From Aphelocoma coerulescens (Eukaryota; Chordata; Aves; Passeriformes; Corvidae): 64,000 nt of DNA. The stretch's first letter is position 1. Each line of letters starts with the position of its first letter. The stretch spans positions 3,658,001-3,722,000 of the forward strand of contig NW_027183804.1 of the NCBI RefSeq assembly GCF_041296385.1, written 5' to 3'. Below are positions 8,857-22,138 of the stretch, one piece after another. The translations under genes were made by a program, and so were the position numbers. The notes below the pieces were generated by a model. It worked only from the letters and a program-made list of their open reading frames with translations. It was not told where the DNA came from and made no database searches.

Positions 8857-11070
8857 CTTTTGATGCAGCAGATGTTGCCAGCTGTGTTCAGCAGCTGTGG
8901 CTCAATGTTTCTGCAAAGCTTTTGTGTTCCTCATGGAACCAAGGAGCCTATGTGACACTGCAGGGGCTGATGGCATCAAGGAGACAATTGTGACAGTACA
9001 GAACCTCCTAGAAACAAGGCTCCATTGTGACACCGTGGGGAATCATGGACTCAAGGAGCCCATTGTGACACGGCCAGGCCGCATGGAACCAATGGTCCAT
9101 TGTTACACGGCGGATTCAAGAAGACCATGGTGACACCACGGAGCATCACGGAACCATAGTCCATTGTGACACAGCGGGGCCTCATGGAAACGAGGGCACC
9201 ATTGTGGCAAAGCAGGGCCTAATGGAAGCATGGAGAGCATTGGGACATTGTGGGGAATCATGGAAGCATGGAGAGCATTGTGACACTAAGGAAACTCCTG
9301 GAACCAAGATGACCACTGGCACATCATGGAACCTCATGGAAGCAAGCCTCCATGATGACTTTGGAGGGCCTCATGGAGCACAGGATCCATTGTGACACAG
9401 CAGGACCTGGTGCAACCAAGGAGTCTTTGTGATACTCCAGATGCGCATGGAAGCCAGGGTGCACTGAGACACAGCGGGGCCTTGTTGGAACCAAAGACAC
9501 CTCTGCAAAAAGCAGGCGAGCTCATAGAAGCAAGGAGTCCATTGTTACAACATCAAACCTGTGGAACCAAGGGACCATTGTGACACTGCGGGGCCTCATG
9601 GAACCAATTGTCCATGATGACAATGCGGATCAAAGGAGACCATGGTGACACTGCGGAACCGCATGGAACCAAGGAGCCATTGTGACACAGTGGGGCCTCA
9701 TGGAATCAAGGAGACCATTGTGACCCAGGTGTTGCATGTGAAGGCAAGGAGCCATTGTGCCACTTTGGGCTTCTTCCCTTGAGCTCTGCAGCTGGCTGTC
9801 CCAGCCCAGCGCACCATGTGCCACCTGCTCTCCTCAGGCCTCTGCCTGCACACAGGCCCAGGAGAAGTTTTCCTGTTTGCAAGGAAAGAATGGAAAAGCC
9901 TGAGCAGGTTTCCTAAACAACAAACCCCGCTCAGGAGCCACATGCTCAGTACAGGCTGCCTGGAACGATGGCCCCTTTCTACAAGGGTCAGTGTGAGCAG
10001 GAATGATCTCTGGGAGCAGAATTCTCGGAGTCTTTCCACTGAATTCTCTGTGCCTGTGTCTTGGGGTGACTTTAGGATGTGTATCCCCTATGGCTGCTCT
10101 ATGCCCAGAAGTTAACTTGGTGCATTTCTGTGCCTTTCAACTGAGCCTGAGAGGGGGGAGAGGAAAAAAAACTGGACAAACTTCTCAGAGCGTTTGTTCA
10201 AGGACACACATACACACTCCTCTGCATCCTGCTTGCAGCAAGAGTGCAGGAAGCAACCTTCTTGCTTTTGAGCCAGTTTTCAGCTCCTTTTCTCTGCAGG
10301 GAGATGGAGAGTTGAACTTTGTTCTCCTGGGACTTCGGGGGTTTTTTTTCCCTTCTTCTCTTCTTGACTGTTTCAACATCAGACCACACTGGGACAATTT
10401 TCGCCCGAGGTGGGGGCCCTGAATGTGGGCCCATGAGCCAGCTCCAAGGAGGAGGAGGGAGACTACACCTCCAGAAGTGTTGGGGTTCCTCCCCCCTGCC
10501 ATGAGGTCATGGGAGAGGGGACCCTGGGGTAGAGGCATGGCCTGGGCACAGGGTCTCCCTGCTCCCTGCTCACATGTGCCCTAATCCTGTTCAGCACTGG
10601 TTATTTTGTGTTGCCCTGTGCCAGGAGGGCCCTGCTTGTCCCGGGATTGCTCAGTTCTTTGGCAGTGCCCCGCCCATGTGGCTGGAGAAGAAAGAGCTCT
10701 GAAACTTCTCTCAAGAATCGCTCCCTATTTCTTTCCACGGGCCTCGCTGTCTAGGGATGTTTCAGGAGACCCCACTGAAGCACGGAAGGACTCTCCAATT
10801 ATCCCAGCTTTCTCTCCACAGCGAGAGGTTTGAATATTTAGCATTGTTATCCTTTTCCTGTGTGTTTGTTAAATAAAGAGTTTCTATCTGTTTCACTTTC
10901 TTCCAAGGAAAATTCTTTTTTCCCGAACCTGGTGGGGGAGGGCTGGGTGTAACCTGCCTTCAACCAGAGGATATTTTCCTCCAGATTTGTCCAGACCGGC
11001 ACAGCCTGTCCTTTCCCTGGGGCTCTGTTGCAGATGGAAGCTGCTGGTGCCATTCTCAGCTTGAAGCCCT
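8857..11070 (+). repeat. Array unit 5 (type A)
   Basis: G238, T568 combined with G587, C983, G1000 and G1171. The T568 plus G587 combination is unusual: other T568 units have C587. Confidence 0.97.
10046..11003 (+). mobile_element. LTR-like segment, unit 5 (type A)
   Basis: Carries G1924 (window 10780), shared only with unit 11. G1547, A1694. AATAAA at 10872-10877. Confidence 0.6.
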
Positions 11071-13283
11071 CTTTTGATGCAGCAGATGTTGCCAGCTGTG
11101 TTCAGCAGCTGTGGCTCAATGTTTCTGCAAAGCTTTTGTGTTCCTCATGGAACCAAGGAGCCTATGTGACACTGCAGGGGCTGATGGCATCAAGGAGACA
11201 ATTGTGACAGTACAGAACCTCCTAGAAACAAGGCTCCATTGTGACACCGTGGGGAATCATGGACTCAAGGAGCCCATTGTGACACGGCCAGGCCGCATGG
11301 AACCAATGGTCCATTGTTACACGGCGGATTCAAGAAGACCATGGTGACACCACGGAGCATCACGGAACCATAGTCCATTGTGACACAGCGGGGCCTCATG
11401 GAAACGAGGGCACCATTGTGGCAAAGCAGGGCCTAATGGAAGCATGGAGAGCATTGGGACATTGTGGGGAATCATGGAAGCATGGAGAGCATTGTGACAC
11501 TAAGGAAACTCCTGGAACAAAGATGACCACTGGCACATCATGGAACCTCATGGAAGCAAGCCTCCATGATGACTTTGGAGGGCCTCATGGAGCACAGGAT
11601 CCATTGTGACACAGCAGGACCTGGTGCAACCAAGGAGCCTTTGTGATACTCCAGATGCGCATGGAAGCCAGGGTGCACTGAGACACAGCGGGGCCTTGTT
11701 GGAACCAAAGACACCTCTGCAAAAAGCAGGCGAGCTCATAGAAGCAAGGAGTCCATTGTTACAACATCAAACCTGTGGAACCAAGGGACCATTGTGACAC
11801 TGCGGGGCCTCATGGAACCAATTGTCCATGATGACAATGCGGATCAAAGGAGACCATGGTGACACTGCGGAACCGCATGGAACCAAGGAGCCATTGTGAC
11901 ACAGTGGGGCCTCATGGAATCAAGGAGACCATTGTGACCCAGGTGTTGCATGTGAAGGCAAGGAGCCATTGTGCCACTTTGGGCTTCTTCCCTTGAGCTC
12001 TGCAGCTGGCTGTCCCAGCCCAGCGCACCATGTGCCACCTGCTCTCCTCAGGCCTCTGCCTGCACACAGGCCCAGGAGAAGTTTTCCTGTTTGCAAGGAA
12101 AGAATGGAAAAGCCTGAGCAGGTTTCCTAAACAACAAACCCCGCTCAGGAGCCACATGCTCAGTACAGGCTGCCTGGAACGATGGCCCCTTTCTACAAGG
12201 GTCAGTGTGAGCAGGAATGATCTCTGGGAGCAGAATTCTCAGAGTCTTTCCACTGAATTCTCTGTGCCTGTGTCTTGGGGTGACTTTAGGATGTGTATCC
12301 CCTATGGCTGCTCTATGCCCAGAAGTTAACTTGGTGCATTTCTGTGCCTTTCAACTGAGCCTGAGAGGGGGGAGAGGAAAAAAAACCGGACAAACTTCTC
12401 AGAGCGTTTGTTCAAGGACACACATACACACTCCTCTGCATCCTGCTTGCAGCAAGGGTGGAGGAAGCAACCTTCTTGCTTTTGAGCCAGTTTTCAGCTC
12501 CTTTTCTCTGCAGGGAGATGGAGAGTTGAACTTTGTTCTCCTGGGACTTTGGGGGTTTTTTTCCCTTCTTCTCTTCTTGACTGTTTCAACATCAGACCAC
12601 ACTGGGACAATTTTCGCCCGAGGTGGGGGCCCTGAATGTGGGCCCATGAGCCAGCTCCAAGGAGGAGGAGGGAGACTACACCTCCAGAAGTGTTGGGGTT
12701 CCTCCCCCCTGCCATGAGGTCATGGGAGAGGGGACCCTGGGGTAGAGGCATGGCCTGGGCACAGGGTCTCCCTGCTCCCTGCTCACATGTGCCCTAATCC
12801 TGTTCAGCACTGGTTATTTTGTGTTGCCCTGTGCCAGGAGGGCCCTGCTTGTCCCGGGATTGCTCAGTTCTTTGGCAGTGCCCCGCCCATGTGGCTGGAG
12901 AAGAAAGAGCTCTGAAACTTCTCTCAAGAATCGCTCCCTATTTCTTTCCACGGGCCTCGCTGTCTAGGGATGTTTCAGGAGACCCCACTGAAACACGGAA
13001 GGACTCTCCAATTATCCCAGCTTTCTCTCCACAGCGAGAGGTTTGAATATTTAGCATTGTTATCCTTTTCCTGTGTGTTTGTTAAATAAAGAGTTTCTAT
13101 CTGTTTCACTTTCTTCCAAGGAAAATTCTTTTTTCCCGAACCTGGTGGGGGAGGGCTGGGTGTAACCTGCCTTCAACCAGAGGATATTTTCCTCCAGATT
13201 TGTCCAGACCGGCACAGCCTGTCCTTTCCCTGGGGCTCTGTTGCAGATGGAAGCTGCTGGTGCCATTCTCAGCTTGAAGCCCT
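11071..13283 (+). repeat. Array unit 6 (A/B mosaic, 2,213 bp)
   Basis: The 5' part is type A-like (short form, G901, C983, G1000) and switches to B from offset 1171. A449 is shared only with unit 7. It is one base short because it has the B-type G/T run without the compensating insertion. Confidence 0.97.
12260..13216 (+). mobile_element. LTR-like segment, unit 6 (type B)
   Basis: C1317, G1387/G1391, G5T7. AATAAA at 13085-13090. Confidence 0.6.
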
Positions 13284-15496
13284 CTTTTGATGCAGCAGAT
13301 GTTGCCAGCTGTGTTCAGCAGCTGTGGCTCAATGTTTCTGCAAAGCTTTTGTGTTCCTCATGGAACCAAGGAGCCTATGTGACACTGCAGGGGCTGATGG
13401 CATCAAGGAGACAATTGTGACAGTACAGAACCTCCTAGAAACAAGGCTCCATTGTGACACCGTGGGGAATCATGGACTCAAGGAGCCCATTGTGACACGG
13501 CCAGGCCGCATGGAACCAATGGTCCATTGTTACACGGCGGATTCAAGAAGACCATGGTGACACCACGGAGCATCACGGAACCATAGTCCATTGTGACACA
13601 GCGGGGCCTCATGGAAACGAGGGCACCATTGTGGCAAAGCAGGGCCTAATGGAAGCATGGAGAGCATTGGGACATTGTGGGGAATCATGGAAGCATGGAG
13701 AGCATTGTGACACTAAGGAAACTCCTGGAACAAAGATGACCACTGGCACATCATGGAACCTCATGGAAGCAAGCCTCCATGATGACTTTGGAGGGCCTCA
13801 TGGAGCACAGGATCCATTGTGACACAGCAGGACCTGGTGCAACCAAGGAGCCTTTGTGATACTCCAGATGCGCATGGAAGCCAGGGTGCACTGAGACACA
13901 GCGGGGCCTTGTTGGAACCAAAGACACCTCTGCAAAAAGCAGGCGAGCTCATAGAAGCAAGGAGTCCATTGTTACAACATCAAACCTGTGGAACCAAGGG
14001 ACCATTGTGACACTGCGGGGCCTCATGGAACCAATTGTCCATGATGACAATGCGGATCAAAGGAGACCATGGTGACACTGCGGAACCGCATGGAACCAAG
14101 GAGCCATTGTGACACAGTGGGGCCTCATGGAATCAAGGAGACCATTGTGACCCAGGTGTTGCATGTGAAGGCAAGGAGCCATTGTGCCACTTTGGGCTTC
14201 TTCCCTTGAGCTCTGCAGCTGGCTGTCCCAGCCCAGCGCACCATGTGCCACCTGCTCTCCTCAGGCCTCTGCCTGCACACAGGCCCAGGAGAAGTTTTCC
14301 TGTTTGCAAGGAAAGAATGGAAAAGCCTGAGCAGGTTTCCTAAACAACAAACCCCGCTCAGGAGCCACATGCTCAGTACAGGCTGCCTGGAACGATGGCC
14401 CCTTTCTACAAGGGTCAGTGTGAGCAGGAATGATCTCTGGGAGCAGAATTCTCAGAGTCTTTCCACTGAATTCTCTGTGCCTGTGTCTTGGGGTGACTTT
14501 AGGATGTGTATCCCCTATGGCTGCTCTATGCCCAGAAGTTAACTTGGTGCATTTCTGTGCCTTTCAACTGAGCCTGAGAGGGGGGAGAGGAAAAAAAACC
14601 GGACAAACTTCTCAGAGCGTTTGTTCAAGGACACACATACACACTCCTCTGCATCCTGCTTGCAGCAAGGGTGGAGGAAGCAACCTTCTTGCTTTTGAGC
14701 CAGTTTTCAGCTCCTTTTCTCTGCAGGGAGATGGAGAGTTGAACTTTGTTCTCCTGGGACTTTGGGGGTTTTTTTCCCTTCTTCTCTTCTTGACTGTTTC
14801 AACATCAGACCACACTGGGACAATTTTCGCCCGAGGTGGGGGCCCTGAATGTGGGCCCATGAGCCAGCTCCAAGGAGGAGGAGGGAGACTACACCTCCAG
14901 AAGTGTTGGGGTTCCTCCCCCCTGCCATGAGGTCATGGGAGAGGGGACCCTGGGGTAGAGGCATGGCCTGGGCACAGGGTCTCCCTGCTCCCTGCTCACA
15001 TGTGCCCTAATCCTGTTCAGCACTGGTTATTTTGTGTTGCCCTGTGCCAGGAGGGCCCTGCTTGTCCCGGGATTGCTCAGTTCTTTGGCAGTGCCCCGCC
15101 CATGTGGCTGGAGAAGAAAGAGCTCTGAAACTTCTCTCAAGAATCGCTCCCTATTTCTTTCCACGGGCCTCGCTGTCTAGGGATGTTTCAGGAGACCCCA
15201 CTGAAACACGGAAGGACTCTCCAATTATCCCAGCTTTCTCTCCACAGCGAGAGGTTTGAATATTTAGCATTGTTATCCTTTTCCTGGGTGTTTGTTAAAT
15301 AAAGAGTTTCTATCTCTTTCACTTTCTTCCGAGGAAAATTCTTTTTTCCCGAACCTGGTGGGGGAGGGCTGGGTGTAACCTGCCTTCAACCAGAGGATAT
15401 TTTCCTCCACATTTGTCCAGACCGGCACAGCCTGTCCTTTCCCTGGGTCTCTGTTGCAGATGGAAGCTGCTGGTGCCATTCTCAGCTTGAAGCCCT
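13284..15496 (+). repeat. Array unit 7 (near-duplicate of unit 6, 2,213 bp)
   Basis: Matches unit 6 at every diagnostic site I checked through the B core, including A449. The two differ at the 3' end, so the duplication is a recent adjacent event with a separate tail. Confidence 0.97.
14473..15429 (+). mobile_element. LTR-like segment, unit 7 (type B core, unit 3-like end)
   Basis: B core, but the end reads G2005, C2034, G2049, C2128, T2166, as in unit 3. AATAAA at 15298-15303. Confidence 0.6.
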
Positions 15497-17710
15497 CTTT
15501 TGATGCAGCAGATGTTGCCAGCTGTGTTCAGCAGCTGTGGCTCAATGTTTCTGCAAAGCTTTTGTGTTCCTCATGGAACCAAGGAGCCTATGTGACACTG
15601 CAGGGGCTGATGGCATCAAGGAGACAATTGTGACAGTACAGAACCTCCTAGAAACAAGGCTCCATTGTGACACCGTGGGGAATCATGGACTCAAGGAGCC
15701 CATTGTGACACGGCCAGGCCGCATGGAACCAATGGTTCATTGTTACACTGCGGATTCAAGAAGACCATGGTGACACCACGGAGCATCATGGAACCATACG
15801 TCCATTGTGACACAGCGGGGCCTCATGGAAACGAGGGCACCATTGTGGCAAAGCAGGGCCTAATGGAAGCATGGAGAGCATTGGGACATTGTGGGGAATC
15901 ATGGAAGCATGGAGAGCATTGTGACACTAAGGAAACTCCTGGAACCAAGATGACCACTGGCACATCATGGAACCTCATGGAAGCAAGCCTCCATGATGAC
16001 TTTGGAGGGCCTCATGGAGCACAGGATCCATTGTGACACAGCAGGACCTGGTGCAACCAAGGAGCCTTTGTGATACTCCAGATGCGCATGGAAGCCAGGG
16101 TGCACTGAGACACAGCGGGGCCTTGTTGGAACCAAAGACACCTCTGCAAAAAGCAGGCGAGCTCATAGAAGCAAGGAGTCCATTGTTACAACATCAAACC
16201 TGTGGAACCAAGGGACCATTGTGACACTGCGGGGCCTCATGGAACCAATTGTCCATGATGACAATGCGGATCAAAGGAGACCATGGTGACACTGCGGAAC
16301 CGCATGGAACCAAGGAGCCATTGTGACACAGTGGGGCCTCATGGAATCAAGGAGACCATTGTGACCCAGGTGTTGCATGTGAAGGCAAGGAGCCATTGTG
16401 ACTCTTTGGGCTTCTTCCCTTGAGCTCTGCAGCTGGCTGTCCCAGCCCAGCGCACCATGTGCCACCTGCTCTCCTCAGGGCTCTGCCTGCACACAGCCCC
16501 AGGAGAAGTTTTCCTGTTTGCAAGGAAAGAATGGAAAAGCCTGAGCAGGTTTCCTAAACAACAAACCCCGCTCAGGAGCCACATGCTCAGTACAGGCTGC
16601 CTGGAACGATGGCCCCTTTCTACAAGGGTCAGTGTGAGCAGGAATGATCTCTGGGAGCAGAATTCTCAGAGTCTTTCCACTGAATTCTCTGTGCCTGTGT
16701 CTTGGGGTGACTTTAGGATGTGTATCCCCTATGGCTGCTCTATGCCCAGAAGTTAACTTGGTGCATTTCTGTGCCTTTCAACTGAGCCTGAGAGGGGGGA
16801 GAGGAAAAAAAACCGGACAAACTTCTCAGAGCGTTTGTTCAAGGACACACATACACACTCCTCTGCATCCTGCTTGCAGCAAGGGTGGAGGAAGCAACCT
16901 TCTTGCTTTTGAGCCAGTTTTCAGCTCCTTTTCTCTGCAGGGAGATGGAGAGTTGAACTTTGTTCTCCTGGGACTTTGGGGGTTTTTTTCCCTTCTTCTC
17001 TTCTTGACTGTTTCAACATCAGACCACACTGGGACAATTTTCGCCCGAGGTGGGGGCCCTGAATGTGGGCCCATGAGCCAGCTCCAAGGAGGAGGAGGGA
17101 GACTACACCTCCAGAAGTGTTGGGGTTCCTCCCCCCTGCCATGAGGTCATGGGAGAGGGGACCCTGGGGTAGAGGCATGGCCTGGGCACAGGGTCTCCCT
17201 GCTCCCTGCTCACATGTGCCCTAATCCTGTTCAGCACTGGTTATTTTGTGTTGCCCTGTGCCAGGAGGGCCCTGCTTGTCCCGGGATTGCTCAGTTCTTT
17301 GGCAGTGCCCCGCCCATGTGGCTGGAGAAGAAAGAGCTCTGAAACTTCTCTCAAGAATCGCTCCCTATTTCTTTCCACGGGCCTCGCTGTCTAGGGATGT
17401 TTCAGGAGACCCCACTGAAACACGGAAGGACTCTCCAATTATCCCAGCTTTCTCTCCACAGCGAGAGGTTTGAATATTTAGCATTGTTATCCTTTTCCTG
17501 TGTGTTTGTTAAATAAAGAGTTTCTATCTGTTTCACTTTCTTCCAAGGAAAATTCTTTTTTCCCGAACCTGGTGGGGGAGGGCTGGGTGTAACCTGCCTT
17601 CAACCAGAGGATATTTTCCTCCAGATTTGTCCAGACCGGCACAGCCTGTCCTTTCCCTGGGGCTCTGTTGCAGATGGAAGCTGCTGGTGCCATTCTCAGC
17701 TTGAAGCCCT
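15497..17710 (+). repeat. Array unit 8 (full type B)
   Basis: T241, T253, T293 and the insertion; C448; A904/T906; C1000; A1171. It follows a unit with the C2034 end, like every other full B unit. Confidence 0.97.
16687..17643 (+). mobile_element. LTR-like segment, unit 8 (type B)
   Basis: C1317, G1387/G1391, G5T7; end with G2034. AATAAA at 17512-17517. Confidence 0.6.
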
Positions 17711-19924
17711 CTTTTGATGCAGCAGATGTTGCCAGCTGTGTTCAGCAGCTGTGGCTCAATGTTTCTGCAAAGCTTTTGTGTTCCTCATGGAACCAAGGAG
17801 CCTATGTGACACTGCAGGGGCTGATGGCATCAAGGAGACAATTGTGACAGTACAGAACCTCCTAGAAACAAGGCTCCATTGTGACACCGTGGGGAATCAT
17901 GGACTCAAGGAGCCCATTGTGACACGGCCAGGCCGCATGGAACCAATGGTCCATTGTTACACGGCGGATTCAAGAAGACCATGGTGACACCACGGAGCAT
18001 CACGGAACCATAGTCCATTGTGACACAGCGGGGCCTCATGGAAACGAGGGCACCATTGTGGCAAAGCAGGGCCTAATGGAAGCATGGAGAGCATTGGGAC
18101 ATTGTGGGGAATCATGGAAGCATGGAGAGCATTGTGACACTAAGGAAACTCCTGGAACCAAGATGACCACTGGCACATCATGGAACCTCACGGAAGCAAG
18201 CCTCCATGATGACTTTGGAGGGCCTCATGGAGCACAGGATCCATTGTGACACAGCAGGACCTGGTGCAACCAAGGAGTCTTTGTGATACTCCAGATCCGC
18301 ATGGAAGCCAGGGTGCACTGAGACACAGCGGGGCCTTGTTGGAACCAAAGACACCTCTGCAAAAAGCAGGCGAGCTCATAGAAGCAAGGAGTCCATTGTT
18401 ACAACATCAAACCTGTGGAACCAAGGGACCATTGTGACACTGCGGGGCCTCATGGAACCAATTGTCCATGATGACAATGCGGATCAAAGGAGACCATGGT
18501 GACACTGCGGAACCGCATGGAACCAAGGAGCCATTGTGACACAGTGGGGCCTCATGGAATCAAGGAGACCATTGTGACCCAGGTGTTGCATGTGAAGGCA
18601 AGGAGCCATTGTGCCACTTTGGGCTTCTTCCCTTGAGCTCTGCAGCTGGCTGTCCCAGCCCAGCGCACCATGTGCCACCTGCTCTCCTCAGGCCTCTGCC
18701 TGCACACAGGCCCAGGAGAAGTTTTCCTGTTTGCAAGGAAAGAATGGAAAAGCCTGAGCAGGTTTCCTAAACAACAAACCCCGCTCAGGAGCCACATGCT
18801 CAGTACAGGCTGCCTGGAACGATGGCCCCTTTCTACAAGGGTCAGTGTGAGCAGGAATGATCTCTGGGAGCAGAATTCTCGGAGTCTTTCCACTGAATTC
18901 TCTGTGCCTGTGTCTTGGGGTGACTTTAGGATGTGTATCCCCTATGGCTGCTCTATGCCCAGAAGTTAACTTGGTGCATTTCTGTGCCTTTCAACTGAGC
19001 CTGAGAGGGGGGAGAGGAAAAAAAACTGGACAAACTTCTCAGAGCGTTTGTTCAAGGACACACATACACACTCCTCTGCATCCTGCTTGCAGCAAGAGTG
19101 CAGGAAGCAACCTTCTTGCTTTTGAGCCAGTTTTCAGCTCCTTTTCTCTGCAGGGAGATGGAGAGTTGAACTTTGTTCTCCTGGGACTTCGGGGGTTTTT
19201 TTTCCCTTCTTCTCTTCTTGACTGTTTCAACATCAGACCACACTGGGACAATTTTCGCCCGAGGTGGGGGCCCTGAATGTGGGCCCATGAGCCAGCTCCA
19301 AGGAGGAGGAGGGAGACTACACCTCCAGAAGTGTTGGGGTTCCTCCCCCCTGCCATGAGGTCATGGGAGAGGGGACCCTGGGGTAGAGGCATGGCCTGGG
19401 CACAGGGTCTCCCTGCTCCCTGCTCACATGTGCCCTAATCCTGTTCAGCACTGGTTATTTTGTGTTGCCCTGTGCCAGGAGGGCCCTGCTTGTCCCGGGA
19501 TTGCTCAGTTCTTTGGCAGTGCCCCGCCCATGTGGCTGGAGAAGAAAGAGCTCTGAAACTTCTCTCAAGAATCGCTCCCTATTTCTTTCCACGGGCCTCG
19601 CTGTCTAGGGATGTTTCAGGAGACCCCACTGAAACACGGAAGGACTCTCCAATTATCCCAGCTTTCTCTCCACAGCGAGAGGTTTGAATATTTAGCATTG
19701 TTATCCTTTTCCTGTGTGTTTGTTAAATAAAGAGTTTCTATCTGTTTCACTTTCTTCCAAGGAAAATTCTTTTTTCCCGAACCTGGTGGGGGAGGGCTGG
19801 GTGTAACCTGCCTTCAACCAGAGGATATTTTCCTCCAGATTTGTCCAGACCGGCACAGCCTGTCCTTTCCCTGGGGCTCTGTTGCAGATGGAAGCTGCTG
19901 GTGCCATTCTCAGCTTGAAGCCCT
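17711..19924 (+). repeat. Array unit 9 (type A)
   Basis: T568 with C587, C983, G1000. One private change at window 18191 (CTCACGG instead of CTCATGG). Confidence 0.97.
18900..19857 (+). mobile_element. LTR-like segment, unit 9 (type A)
   Basis: T1317, A1387/C1391, G1547, A1694. AATAAA at 19726-19731. Confidence 0.6.
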
Positions 19925-22138
19925 CTTTTGATGCAGCAGATGTTGCCAGCTGTGTTCAGCAGCTGTGGCTCAATGTTTCTGCAAAGCTTTTGTGTTCCTC
20001 ATGGAACCAAGGAGCCTATGTGACACTGCAGGGGCTGATGGCATCAAGGAGACAATTGTGACAGTACAGAACCTCCTAGAAACAAGGCTCCATTGTGACA
20101 CCGTGGGGAATCATGGACTCAAGGAGCCCATTGTGACACGGCCAGGCCGCATGGAACCAATGGTCCATTGTTACACGGCGGATTCAAGAAGACCATGGTG
20201 ACACCACGGAGCATCACGGAACCATAGTCCATTGTGACACAGCGGGGCCTCATGGAAACGAGGGCACCATTGTGGCAAAGCAGGGCCTAATGGAAGCATG
20301 GAGAGCATTGGGACATTGTGGGGAATCATGGAAGCATGGAGAGCATTGTGACACTAAGGAAACTCCTGGAACCAAGATGACCACTGGCACATCATGGAAC
20401 CTCATGGAAGCAAGCCTCCATGATGACTTTGGAGGGCCTCATGGAGCACAGGATCCATTGTGACACAGCAGGACCTGGTGCAACCAAGGAGTCTTTGTGA
20501 TACTCCAGATCCGCATGGAAGCCAGGGTGCACTGAGACACAGCGGGGCCTTGTTGGAACCAAAGACACCTCTGCAAAAAGCAGGCGAGCTCATAGAAGCA
20601 AGGAGTCCATTGTTACAACATCAAACCTGTGGAACCAAGGGACCATTGTGACACTGCGGGGCCTCATGGAACCAATTGTCCATGATGACAATGCGGATCA
20701 AAGGAGACCATGGTGACACTGCGGAACCGCATGGAACCAAGGAGCCATTGTGACACAGTGGGGCCTCATGGAATCAAGGAGACCATTGTGACCCAGGTGT
20801 TGCATGTGAAGGCAAGGAGCCATTATGCCACTTTGGGCTTCTTCCCTTGAGCTCTGCAGCTGGCTGTCCCAGCCCAGCGCACCATGTGCCACCTGCTCTC
20901 CTCAGGCCTCTGCCTGCACACAGGCCCAGGAGAAGTTTTCCTGTTTGCAAGGAAAGAATGGAAAAGCCTGAGCAGGTTTCCTAAACAACAAACCCCGCTC
21001 AGGAGCCACATGCTCAGTACAGGCTGCCTGGAACGATGGCCCCTTTCTACAAGGGTCAGTGTGAGCAGGAATGATCTCTGGGAGCAGAATTCTCGGAGTC
21101 TTTCCACTGAATTCTCTGTGCCTGTGTCTTGGGGTGACTTTAGGATGTGTATCCCCTATGGCTGCTCTATGCCCAGAAGTTAACTTGGTGCATTTCTGTG
21201 CCTTTCAACTGAGCCTGAGAGGGGGGAGAGGAAAAAAAACTGGACAAACTTCTCAGAGCGTTTGTTCAAGGACACACATACACACTCCTCTGCATCCTGC
21301 TTGCAGCAAGGGTGGAGGAAGCAACCTTCTTGCTTTTGAGCCAGTTTTCAGCTCCTTTTCTCTGCAGGGAGATGGAGAGTTGAACTTTGTTCTCCTGGGA
21401 CTTCGGGGGTTTTTTTTCCCTTCTTCTCTTCTTGACTGTTTCAACATCAGACCACACTGGGACAATTTTCGCCCGAGGTGGGGGCCCTGAATGTGGGCCC
21501 ATGAGCCAGCTCCAAGGAGGAGGAGGGAGACTACACCTCCAGAAGTGTTGGGGTTCCTCCCCCCTGCCATGAGGTCATGGGAGAGGGGACCCTGGGGTAG
21601 AGGCATGGCCTGGGCACGGGGTCTCCCTGCTCCCTGCTCACATGTGCCCTAATCCTGTTCAGCACTGGTTATTTTGTGTTGCCCTGTGCCAGGAGGGCCC
21701 TGCTTGTCCCGGGATTGCTCAGTTCTTTGGCAGTGCCCCGCCCATGTGGCTGGAGAAGAAAGAGCTCTGAAACTTCTCTCAAGAATCGCTCCCTATTTCT
21801 TTCCACGGGCCTCGCTGTCTAGGGATGTTTCAGGAGACCCCACTGAAACACGGAAGGACTCTCCAATTATCCCAGCTTTCTCTCCACAGCGAGAGGTTTG
21901 AATATTTAGCATTGTTATCCTTTTCCTGTGTGTTTGTTAAATAAAGAGTTTCTATCTGTTTCACTTTCTTCCAAGGAAAATTCTTTTTTCCCGAACCTGG
22001 TGGGGGAGGGCTGGGTGTAACCTGCCTTCAACCAGAGGATATTTTCCTCCAGATTTGTCCAGACCGGCACAGCCTGTCCTTTCCCTGGGGCTCTGTTGCA
22101 GATGGAAGCTGCTGGTGCCATTCTCAGCTTGAAGCCCT
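19925..22138 (+). repeat. Array unit 10 (type A with short B tract)
   Basis: T568/C587 and A901 with C983. Otherwise type A, except for a short B-type patch in its LTR part. Confidence 0.97.
21114..22071 (+). mobile_element. LTR-like segment, unit 10 (mosaic)
   Basis: G1171, T1317 and G5T8 are type A, but G1387/G1391 are type B, so a B tract of under about 165 bp lies between A markers. G1694. AATAAA at 21940-21945. Confidence 0.6.
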
